Translations under genes and position numbers: made by a program
Source of the DNA: Alphaproteobacteria bacterium
GTDB lineage: Bacteria > Pseudomonadota > Alphaproteobacteria > UBA1280 > UBA12223
NCBI GenBank assembly: GCA_003450915.1
Contig: DMEM01000007.1
Span: forward strand, 1-5,818
Length of the DNA stretch: 5,818 nt
Direction: 5' to 3'
Notes under the pieces: model-generated
What the model saw: the letters and a program-made list of their open reading frames with translations, nothing else
Told to the model about the DNA's origin: nothing
Database searches by the model: none
Shown here: positions 1-5,793 of the stretch, piece by piece
Layout of the letters: each line of letters starts with the position of its first letter
Position numbering within the stretch: position 1 is the stretch's first letter

Positions 1-43
1 ATATTTTTTGACTTTTTTTAACAAAAAAACAAGAAATAAAATA

Positions 44-430
44 ATGAAAAACAATAATTTATTTAATTATATTTACTCTATAGAAGAACTAATTGTATTT
101 TTTGCAAAAAATAATAATTCAACTTACTATCTTGATACAAAAACTGGGGTTATTAATTTGGACAATAAAAGCTCTGATAATAATGGCATTTTTGCATTTA
201 AGCCTGTTACTAAAGAATATGCTTTAGAAAAAATAAAGTTTGATTCTTCTAAAACACTTGAGGATATCTTAAACTCTAATCACCAAGATAAGAGAATAGT
301 TTATAATTTTATAAAAACAGAAGTTATTTCCTTTCTTTCACAAAACAAACTACTTCCCCCTTCATTAAACCCTATTTTAAGCTTTAATGAAAACAACCAG
401 AATGACAAAATAGTTATTGAAATAAAATAG
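44..430 (+). CDS. Hypothetical small protein, weakly UPF0158-like
   Basis: This 128-residue protein has no known function. It is soluble, with no signal peptide or membrane segment, and rich in Asn, Lys and Ile. An early segment, IEELIVFFAKNNN then YYLDTKTGVI (residues 13-37), resembles the opening of the uncharacterised UPF0158 family, where a helix is followed by a YYLD-x-x-TG-x-V motif. A later FKPVTKEYALEKI stretch and a final helical part (about residues 70-105) fit that layout loosely. The similarity is judged by eye and is weak. I chose the ATG at 44 because the UPF0158-like part then begins close to the N-terminus. The frame is open to the left edge, including a TTG at 8, but the T-rich and A-rich tracts at 4-29 do not look coding. 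No clear Shine-Dalgarno precedes the ATG, so a partial gene starting outside the window cannot be excluded. No terminator follows it, so its transcript may run into the transporter operon. Confidence 0.6.
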   Translation: MKNNNLFNYIYSIEELIVFFAKNNNSTYYLDTKTGVINLDNKSSDNNGIFAFKPVTKEYALEKIKFDSSKTLEDILNSNHQDKRIVYNFIKTEVISFLSQNKLLPPSLNPILSFNENNQNDKIVIEIK

Positions 431-445
431 TATTTTAGCTATAAT
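417..445 (+). promoter_or_regulatory. Sigma70-type promoter of the transporter operon
   Basis: TTGAAA (417-422) and TATAAT (440-445) are separated by exactly 17 bases: five of six and six of six matches to the sigma70 consensus. Transcription would start near 452, leaving a leader of about 35 bases before the TTG start at 487. The -35 box lies within the last codons of the upstream small gene, so the operon can be transcribed independently of that gene. An 8-bp palindrome, AATGCATT (443-450), overlaps the -10 box; it is short and may mean nothing. Confidence 0.7.
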
Positions 446-472
446 GCATTGTATATTTCATTTATAACTATT

Positions 473-477
473 AGGAG
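473..477 (+). promoter_or_regulatory. Ribosome binding site that sets a TTG start
   Basis: AGGAG sits 9 bases before the TTG at 487. No ATG or GTG start lies in frame nearby. The first in-frame ATG (574, residue 30) would remove the first membrane helix and the conserved FSGSET motif. The site therefore supports a TTG start for the transporter gene. Confidence 0.75.
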
Positions 478-486
478 ATTCATATA

Positions 487-1773
487 TTGGAAACCGCTTT
501 GTTAATACCCTTAGCAGTAGTATTAGGCTTAATACTTTGCTCTGCGTTTTTCTCTGGTTCAGAGACAGCCCTTATGTCATCAAGCAAACCCAAACTACAC
601 AAGCTTGAAGAAGAAGGCAACCAACACGCAAAATCTGTAAGTAAGCTATTAGACAAACCAGCAGAATTATTAAGTACTATTTTACTAGGTAATAACCTTG
701 TTAACATTGCAGCATCTGCGTTAGCGACTGTTGCTTTTACAAAATTATTTGGTGAGGCTGGTGTTGTATATGCAACTCTTGTTATGACATTTTTAGTTTT
801 AGTTTTTGCTGAAGTTCTTCCAAAAACTATCGCAAGTAGATTCCCAGAACCTATTGCTATGGCAATTGTAAGAGTTATGGAGCTACTAATCGTTATTTTA
901 AAGCCATTCACAAAAACAATTAACTTCATTACATCAAGATTAATGAATCTTTTGGGTATTAAAACAGCTGGAGACGATCAAAACTTTGGCGAAGATGATA
1001 TTAAAGGAGCTATTAGTTTAGGTCTAAAAACAGGTGTTTTAGAAACTGGAGAGCATAGAATGCTAGATAGTATTGTTGGTTTAGATGATTTAACATCTGA
1101 AGATCTAATGCAACACCGTTCAAGTATTGAAAGTATTGATATTAATTTAGATAATGATAAAATTTTCCACGCAATTAGCTCCTCTTCATACTCTAGAATT
1201 CCAATGTATGAAGAACGTCCTGATAATATTATTGGTATTTTATATGTAAAAGACTTTTTACCCGTTTATGCTAGAGCAATTAAAGAAAACAAAGAATTTT
1301 CTATTAGAGACTTATTAAAAGAAGCTTTCTTTGTTCCTGAAACTGCTATTATTTCTGAACTATTATTAGACTTTAGAAAAACAAGAACTCATATGCGTTT
1401 TGTTGTTGATGAGTACGGTGATTTACAAGGTTTAATTACATTAGAAGATATCTTAGAGGAAATTGTTGGTGAAATTGAAGACGAGCATGACTTAGAAAAA
1501 TCAGAATTTACACGCATGGCAGATGGCTCTGTTATTATTTCAGCTCTATTCCCTATTCGTGATTTTAACAGGGAGTTTGATTGGTCAATCCCTGATGAAG
1601 AAAACGTTACTCTAGGTGGCTTTGTTGCAAGTATTGCACAAAAACTACCAAATGTTGGTGATGTTATTGAATATAACGACCTTAAATTTGAAGTTTTAAC
1701 TAAAAAGAAACAAGCTTTATTAAAACTTAGAATTAACCAACGTGCTCCTCTAGAAATAGACCAAAAAGACTAA
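487..1773 (+). CDS. CNNM/CBS/CorC-type divalent cation transporter (HlyC/CorC family, YfjD-like)
   Basis: This is a 428-residue inner-membrane protein of the family often misnamed hemolysin C, close in length and motifs to E. coli YfjD. Family members studied biochemically export Mg2+, in some cases coupled to Na+. Residues 1-160 form the CNNM (DUF21) membrane domain, with helices near 4-22, 59-82, 92-112 and 122-145. It carries FSGSET (22-27), LLGNNLVNIAASAL (66-79) and LVFAEVLPKT (105-114), which belong to the conserved ion-binding core. A CBS pair follows (about 200-335) with SRIPMY (236-241) and VVDEYGDLQGLITLEDILEE (306-325); CBS pairs in this family bind adenine nucleotides. A CorC_HlyC domain (about 340-422, with VTLGGFV near 375) ends the protein. 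The usual D-x-M-x-P-R signature before the first CBS repeat reads DLMQHR (206-211), so Pro is replaced by His. Translation starts at TTG behind a good Shine-Dalgarno. It is the first gene of the operon. The family is certain; the transported ion is inferred. Confidence 0.93.
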   Translation: METALLIPLAVVLGLILCSAFFSGSETALMSSSKPKLHKLEEEGNQHAKSVSKLLDKPAELLSTILLGNNLVNIAASALATVAFTKLFGEAGVVYATLVMTFLVLVFAEVLPKTIASRFPEPIAMAIVRVMELLIVILKPFTKTINFITSRLMNLLGIKTAGDDQNFGEDDIKGAISLGLKTGVLETGEHRMLDSIVGLDDLTSEDLMQHRSSIESIDINLDNDKIFHAISSSSYSRIPMYEERPDNIIGILYVKDFLPVYARAIKENKEFSIRDLLKEAFFVPETAIISELLLDFRKTRTHMRFVVDEYGDLQGLITLEDILEEIVGEIEDEHDLEKSEFTRMADGSVIISALFPIRDFNREFDWSIPDEENVTLGGFVASIAQKLPNVGDVIEYNDLKFEVLTKKKQALLKLRINQRAPLEIDQKD

Positions 1774-1780
1774 AAAATTA

Positions 1781-1786
1781 AAAGGA
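1781..1786 (+). promoter_or_regulatory. Ribosome binding site with unusually long spacing
   Basis: AAAGGA is the only Shine-Dalgarno-like stretch before the antiporter gene, but it lies 14 bases from the ATG at 1801, longer than usual. An in-frame ATT at 1795 would be 8 bases away, and an in-frame TAA at 1792 blocks anything further upstream. ATG remains the simplest choice. Confidence 0.4.
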
Positions 1787-1800
1787 TAAATTAAATTTTT

Positions 1801-2745
1801 ATGGAAACTCTAATGAACTCATACATTGTTGCTTTTGCAGGCTTAATGTTATTATCATATTGTGCTGATACCCTGGTTGAATCATCAATTGTTATTGCTA
1901 AACGTTTTAACTTATCAAAAGTATTTATTGGCTCTGCTATTATCGGTTTTGGGTCTTCATTACCTGAAGTTATGTCAACATCTTCAGCAAGTTCACAAAA
2001 CCTATCAGACTTAGCAGTATCAACAGTAGTTGGTAGTAATATTGCAAACATCGGTATTCCTTTAGCTATTTGTTTATTAATTAGCAAAAACTGGCCAGAT
2101 ATGACAAAGCACAAACTAGACTTTGTTTTTGTTGCTGTAGCATATGTTATTTTAGTTATTTCTGCATTATTTGGCTATATGGGCCAAATCCAAGGTATTT
2201 TAATGACTGTTCTACTAGTTATCTTCTTGCTAATATCTTTAAAAGTAAATAAAGAAGAAGATATTACTGTTAATGTTGAAGATGATTCAGAAAAAGACAG
2301 TGCAAATATGTTTGAGCTATTCTTAGGAGTTCTTGTTGGTCTTATTGGTTTAGCAATTGGTGCTGACCTACTTATTAATGGTGCAACAGCTATCGCTCAA
2401 GACTTAAATATTTCAGAAAAAGTAATTGGTTTAACTTTAGTTGCTTTAGGAACTTCACTGCCTGAAACTGCAGCTTCTATTTCTGCTGCGAAAAAAGGCG
2501 AAACTTCTTTAGTACTAGGTAATATCATTGGCTCAAACATGTTCAATATTTTAGCTGCTTTAGGTATTGCTGCAGCAATTAATCCTCTTGAGATTAATAA
2601 CTTTAATTTAGATTCTGTATTCTTAATTCTTATGGCTTTATTCTTAGTGCCGTTCTTCTTTAGAAAAACAGGTAATAATAAAGTATACGGTATTATTCTG
2701 TTTGTAACATATCTTGTATATATTTACTTTGTTGCGATTCACTAA
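1801..2745 (+). CDS. CaCA-family Na+/Ca2+ antiporter (YrbG-like)
   Basis: This 314-residue polytopic inner-membrane protein belongs to the cation/Ca2+ exchanger superfamily, which uses the Na+ (or H+) gradient to export Ca2+. E. coli YrbG (325 residues) is a comparable member. The two inverted alpha-repeats are clear. Alpha-1 is GFGSSLPE (49-56) with VVGSNIANIG (76-85); alpha-2 is ALGTSLPE (215-222) with GNIIGSNMFNI (240-250). E56 and E222 are the expected cation-binding glutamates, and the second polar site is Asn in both repeats (N83, N249). The halves are joined by a short charged loop (about 148-168, rich in Glu, Asp and Lys), and about ten membrane helices are expected. Both repeats are intact and the length is normal, so it should be functional. 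It follows the CNNM transporter gene by 27 bases with no terminator and precedes the hydrolase by 11. Ca2+ is the family-based prediction; the true substrate and coupling ion cannot be read from the sequence. Confidence 0.92.
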   Translation: METLMNSYIVAFAGLMLLSYCADTLVESSIVIAKRFNLSKVFIGSAIIGFGSSLPEVMSTSSASSQNLSDLAVSTVVGSNIANIGIPLAICLLISKNWPDMTKHKLDFVFVAVAYVILVISALFGYMGQIQGILMTVLLVIFLLISLKVNKEEDITVNVEDDSEKDSANMFELFLGVLVGLIGLAIGADLLINGATAIAQDLNISEKVIGLTLVALGTSLPETAASISAAKKGETSLVLGNIIGSNMFNILAALGIAAAINPLEINNFNLDSVFLILMALFLVPFFFRKTGNNKVYGIILFVTYLVYIYFVAIH

Positions 2746-2750
2746 GGGGA
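2745..2750 (+). promoter_or_regulatory. Ribosome binding site of the hydrolase gene
   Basis: AGGGGA begins at the last base of the antiporter stop codon and lies 6 bases before the ATG at 2757, fixing that start. The same core with the same spacing precedes rnr on the other strand, which suggests it is a normal strong site in this genome. Confidence 0.65.
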
Positions 2751-2756
2751 CTTAAT

Positions 2757-3503
2757 ATGTTTCAAGAAAAAGTACTAAAAAATATTGAGGTTTCTGATAA
2801 TTTTCATATCAATGGAGTTTTATTAACCAAAGAAAGTAACTCATCTTTAATTATTTGTTGTCATGGGTTAGGTGGCAATGGTAATAACCATATGAACTTA
2901 AAAACAAGAGACTATGTGGTAGAAAATAATTTAAACTACGATGTTTTCAGATTCGACTTTTATAAAGAGGCTGATAATCACAGAAGCTTTTTAAATACTA
3001 CAGTCGAGTCTCAAATAAATGACTTGGGGAAAGTTATTGATTTCTTTAGTATTAAGTATGATAATATTTATATCATGGCTACAAGCTATGGAGCCTTAAC
3101 AAGCGCTGTATTAAATTCAAATAAGGTTACAAAACAAGCTTTAATTGACCCATCATTTATTATTGATGTTCCATGGGCTCAATCTAATAGTTCTGTAATG
3201 GTTGATGCTGATGGCAATAAGTTTAATGTTAGCTTTGATAGAACCGTTCCTTTTCTATTTAATGAAGATATGAAGCAAGAAGGTTTAGCCTGGTCTCCTA
3301 TTAAGTCTCAAGAGCATATTGATAACATTAATGTTGATACATTAATTGTACAAGCTAATAGCCCATATTATCAACTTTCTAGATCTCTAAATTTTGCAAA
3401 TGAAAATATTGAGACATACTATATGGAACATGCCGATCATAATTTTACAAAATTAAATTCTATGAATATCATGTTAAAAAAAGTATTTATGTATTTTAAC
3501 TAG
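2757..3503 (+). CDS. Alpha/beta hydrolase of unknown substrate
   Basis: This 248-residue cytosolic protein has the alpha/beta-hydrolase plan, with no signal peptide or membrane segment. Strand beta-3 (LIICC, 31-35) leads into HGLGGN (36-41), the usual oxyanion-loop motif. RFDF (65-68) matches the strand-4 region. The nucleophile elbow is ATSYG (108-112) with S110 as the predicted catalytic serine; the first Gly of the G-x-S-x-G pattern is Ala. The catalytic His is probably H228 in HADHNF (225-230). The acid is not obvious: after strand 7 (TLIVQANSPY, 195-204), where Asp is expected, there is Asn-Ser-Pro. D131 after strand 6 (LIDPSF) is a possible substitute. A W/S/N-rich segment (about 139-180) probably forms the cap or lid. 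Esterases, thioesterases and peptidases all share this layout, so no substrate is assigned. It is the last gene of the cation-transporter operon; a link to ion transport is not evident from its sequence. Confidence 0.8.
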   Translation: MFQEKVLKNIEVSDNFHINGVLLTKESNSSLIICCHGLGGNGNNHMNLKTRDYVVENNLNYDVFRFDFYKEADNHRSFLNTTVESQINDLGKVIDFFSIKYDNIYIMATSYGALTSAVLNSNKVTKQALIDPSFIIDVPWAQSNSSVMVDADGNKFNVSFDRTVPFLFNEDMKQEGLAWSPIKSQEHIDNINVDTLIVQANSPYYQLSRSLNFANENIETYYMEHADHNFTKLNSMNIMLKKVFMYFN

Positions 3504-3509
3504 ACATCT

Positions 3510-3548
3510 ATGTCATCCCGGGCTACGACGATCCGGGATCTCATTTTT
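3510..3548 (+). repeat. GC-rich palindromic element, probable dispersed repeat or first terminator
   Basis: ATCCCGG (3515-3521) pairs with CCGGGAT (3533-3539), plus a G-T wobble (3522/3532), around a 9-base loop. ATG (3510-3512) and CAT (3542-3544) pair outside a small internal loop, and a run of T (3544-3548) follows. The element begins 6 bases after the hydrolase stop codon, so it could terminate the + strand operon. Its high GC stands out sharply from its surroundings. The TGTCATCCCGGG...CCGGGATCTCA pattern matches a class of short palindromic repeats seen many times per genome in Rickettsiales and other alphaproteobacteria (from memory). The wobble pair forms only in the + strand RNA; in the - strand RNA it becomes an A-C mismatch. 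Confidence 0.6.
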
Positions 3549-3558
3549 AGACAAAGAA

Positions 3559-3582
3559 AAAAGCTCCCTTTCGGGAGCTTTT
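3559..3582. terminator. Bidirectional rho-independent terminator between convergent genes
   Basis: AAAAGCTCCC (3559-3568) and GGGAGCTTTT (3573-3582) form a perfect 10-bp stem with a 4-base loop. In the - strand direction the loop is GAAA (a stable GNRA tetraloop) and the GC core is followed by six Ts and a further TTT. It ends rnr about 20 bases past its stop codon. In the + direction the core is followed by TTTT and a T-rich stretch, so it can also stop operon read-through. Confidence 0.88.
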
Positions 3583-3602
3583 AGTCTTATTATTCGCTTA
3601 CT

Positions 3603-5675
3603 TTAAGCAACGTCTTGCATATCATAATCAAAGTCATCTGCAAATGATACATAATCAAATGCAATCCGACCTGAGAGTATGCTAGTTTTAGCTAGTTTTA
3701 CTTTAAGCTTAGTGCCTATCATAATCGGTTCAATTTTTTTACCTTTACCGACATATGTATGACTTTCTTCATCAAATTTATAAGACAGAGCTTTCAAATC
3801 TCTTGGAGAAAGGATGCCTTCTGCACCAGTTTCTAAGATGCGAACATACACACCAAAGGCACCGATAGATGACACCCGAACACTGAACTCTTCACCTATA
3901 CGTTTTGAATAGTGACGAGCCATAAAGCGAGACATTGACTCTTTAGCCGCCTTCTCTGATATACGTTCAGTTTTACTAATTTGCTCCCCTATTTCAAGAG
4001 CCTCATCTTCTTCATAAACAGCTCCTCCAAAACAAGGAAGTGTTAGAACCTCAATAAGTACACGATGCACTACCAAGTCAGCATAACGACGAATTGGTGA
4101 TGTAAAGTGCGCATAATGAGTTAACGCTAAAGCATAGTGTCCTTCATTATCAGGTGAGTAGTAAGCCTTAGACTGACTTTTAGGCATCATATCCAGGATA
4201 AAGTTTTTATCCTTTCTGCCTTCAAGTGAATCTGCAATAGTTTGGAAGTCCTCAGCTGTAATATACTCAGGGTTAATCTTAGGACTGTAAGGAACACCTA
4301 GTTGATCTAAGGTTCTTAAGAAGTCCTCGACTTTTTCTACCGATGGCTCTTCATGCACTCGGTACATACCAATATATTCTTCCAAGGTATGACCGGCTGC
4401 AATATTAGCCAATATCATCATCTCTTCAATAATCATATGTGATTTATGACGAGAAATAGCTTCAGCTTCTGAAATTTCACCAGTACGATAATCAACCAAA
4501 ATCCGAGATTCTGGTTTTTCAATGGTCAACGCACCACGGAAATCTTTCTGAGTTTTACGTAGTTCATAAGCACTTTCAAGCGGAGCAATTACATCTTTAT
4601 AGAATACTTCATCTATAACATCTGTAAAGTCACCATCAATTGCTGTTTGAACCTGGTCATAAGTTAAACGCTTGTGTGATTTAATCACCGCACGTACAAA
4701 CTTATGTTTTTGCAGTTCTCCGTTTATATCAATGTATAAATGAACAGCCATAACTGGCCGATCTTCATTTGGTACTAACGAGCAAAGCCCATTTGAAAGA
4801 CGTTCTGGCAGCATTGGAACTACCATATCTGGGCAATAAGTTGAATTACCACGCTTCAAAGCTTCAAGGTCTAAAGGCGAACCTTTAGGAACATAGTAAG
4901 CAACATCAGCTATGGCAACAATAACATGGTAACCAATATGATTGTCTTTAGCATCAAACCACTTTTCAGCAAAGACTGCATCGTCAAAATCACGAGAGTC
5001 TTTACCATCAATTGTAATTAACGGTAAATGACGCAAATCTTGACGTTTCAAAATCTGCTTTTGTGAAATTTCTTTCAAAGAGTTTACATACTTCATAATC
5101 TCCTCAGAAAATTCTGGTTTAATACCATGGTTATGTAGTGAAATATAGCTTTCACTACCAACTACCGACTTACCAACCAGCCTGATAAACTTACCACCTT
5201 GATAAGTATTACCATCTTTTGACTTTATTGGTTTAACTTCAACAATGCTACCTTGCTCAATATTTTCAAGTTCAGTTTTATCGCTCTTAAAAACAGTAAG
5301 CTTAGCATTCGTTGACTTTTTCAAGATTGGTGTATATGACCAATGCTCCCCGTTTTTACGATAAACACACAGCACAGTTTCTAGTTTGCCTAGGTCTAGC
5401 TTAACACCGTTATTGCTGCCATTTTTCTTGCCGGCATGATTATTATTAGAGTTACGATACTTACCGCCACAAGTAGAATCCCACTTATAGCTTCCATCTC
5501 GTAACTTTTTAATATCACCATAGTTATTCAACATATATAACGTTTTTTTAAGCTTTTTATCATGCTTTGGCTTTATATGTAATGCCTGTTTCAGTTCTGA
5601 AAAAGTAAAGGTTGTACTTCCGTGGGCTTTAAAATAGCCCTTTACAGATTCTTTGAAAGCTTTATCAATACTCAT
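3603..5675 (-). CDS. rnr: Ribonuclease R (RNB-family 3'-5' exoribonuclease)
   Basis: RNase R is a cytosolic, processive 3'-5' exoribonuclease that degrades structured RNA, including mRNA fragments and defective rRNA and tRNA. In this 690-residue protein the order is: N-terminal winged-helix region (about 1-66), an Asn/Gly/Lys-rich linker (72-90), cold-shock-type OB domains (about 92-200), the RNB catalytic domain (about 215-545) and an S1 domain (from 597, SVRVSSIGAFGVYV). The metal-binding aspartates are all present in TIDGKDSRDFDDAV (221-234): D223, D229, D231 and D232. HFTSPIRRY (523-531) supplies the conserved arginine region, and VPMLPERLSN (286-295) is typical. Alphaproteobacterial-style motifs include QSKAYYSPDNEGHYALAL. 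It is shorter than E. coli RNase R (813 residues) and ends in an acidic stretch (FADDFDYDMQDVA) with no Lys-rich tail. The ATG is fixed by AGGGGA 6 bases upstream. Its base composition looks more GC-rich than the operon genes. It is transcribed alone within the window and ends at a strong terminator. Confidence 0.97.
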   Translation of the reverse strand: MSIDKAFKESVKGYFKAHGSTTFTFSELKQALHIKPKHDKKLKKTLYMLNNYGDIKKLRDGSYKWDSTCGGKYRNSNNNHAGKKNGSNNGVKLDLGKLETVLCVYRKNGEHWSYTPILKKSTNAKLTVFKSDKTELENIEQGSIVEVKPIKSKDGNTYQGGKFIRLVGKSVVGSESYISLHNHGIKPEFSEEIMKYVNSLKEISQKQILKRQDLRHLPLITIDGKDSRDFDDAVFAEKWFDAKDNHIGYHVIVAIADVAYYVPKGSPLDLEALKRGNSTYCPDMVVPMLPERLSNGLCSLVPNEDRPVMAVHLYIDINGELQKHKFVRAVIKSHKRLTYDQVQTAIDGDFTDVIDEVFYKDVIAPLESAYELRKTQKDFRGALTIEKPESRILVDYRTGEISEAEAISRHKSHMIIEEMMILANIAAGHTLEEYIGMYRVHEEPSVEKVEDFLRTLDQLGVPYSPKINPEYITAEDFQTIADSLEGRKDKNFILDMMPKSQSKAYYSPDNEGHYALALTHYAHFTSPIRRYADLVVHRVLIEVLTLPCFGGAVYEEDEALEIGEQISKTERISEKAAKESMSRFMARHYSKRIGEEFSVRVSSIGAFGVYVRILETGAEGILSPRDLKALSYKFDEESHTYVGKGKKIEPIMIGTKLKVKLAKTSILSGRIAFDYVSFADDFDYDMQDVA

Positions 5676-5681
5676 AGCAAT

Positions 5682-5687
5682 TCCCCT
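5682..5687 (-). promoter_or_regulatory. Ribosome binding site of rnr
   Basis: Read on the - strand, AGGGGA ends 6 bases before the ATG at 5675. It has the same core and spacing as the site before the hydrolase gene on the + strand. It supports the chosen start, which also gives a sensible winged-helix N-terminus. Confidence 0.65.
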
Positions 5688-5695
5688 TACACCTC

Positions 5696-5724
5696 ATACT
5701 AAAATAAGCATAAGATAATATCAA
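5696..5724 (-). promoter_or_regulatory. Probable sigma70-type promoter of rnr
   Basis: On the - strand, TTGATA (5719-5724) and TAGTAT (5696-5701) are separated by exactly 17 bases. They match the consensus at five and four of six positions. The start of transcription would fall near 5689, giving a very short leader of about 14 bases that just includes the Shine-Dalgarno. The surrounding DNA is very AT-rich, so other -10-like sequences exist; this pair has the best spacing. Confidence 0.5.
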
Positions 5725-5768
5725 ATTTGGTTAGTAGAAACTACAAGACTTTTTTAAAAATTTAGAAT

Positions 5769-5793
5769 GTTACCATTAAGAATTAATCGTAAC
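5769..5793. repeat. 25-bp imperfect dyad upstream of rnr, possible operator
   Basis: The left arm GTTAC-C-ATTAA (5769-5779) and right arm TTAAT-C-GTAAC (5783-5793) are complementary at 10 of 11 positions around a 3-base centre (GAA). The single mismatch is at 5774/5788. It lies about 45 bases upstream of the rnr -35 box and is not followed by a T-run in either direction, so it is not a good terminator. On the + strand, TTACCA (5770-5775) and TATATA (5794-5799), 18 bases apart, could form a weak promoter for a gene beyond the right edge, with the dyad between the boxes. A role as repressor site is inference, and AT-rich DNA makes chance dyads more likely. Confidence 0.4.

Noticed and set aside
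13..29. T7-AAC-A7 inverted repeat at the left edge as a terminator hairpin
   Set aside because: An all A-T stem with no GC core would be too unstable; it is better seen as homopolymer-rich spacer DNA.
8..42. TTGACT (8-13) and TAAAAT (37-42) as a promoter for the first gene
   Set aside because: The spacer would be 23 bases, too long for sigma70, and the -10 would almost touch the ATG. A/T homopolymers make such matches easy by chance.
480..929. Open reading frame of 149 codons on the - strand
   Set aside because: It lies wholly opposite the CNNM domain of the transporter gene, has no family likeness, and its Ser/Thr/Ala-rich translation is typical of an antisense shadow.
1791..2114. Open reading frame of 107 codons on the - strand
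   Set aside because: It is antisense to the first alpha-repeat of the antiporter, with no recognisable domain and no ribosome site I could support.
5734..5744. GTAG-AAA-CTAC stem near a T-run, recalling the hairpin core of Cas12a-type CRISPR repeats
   Set aside because: The stem is only 4 bp, the arms are in the wrong order for a Cas12a repeat (UCUAC...GUAGA), and it is a single copy with no spacers or cas genes.
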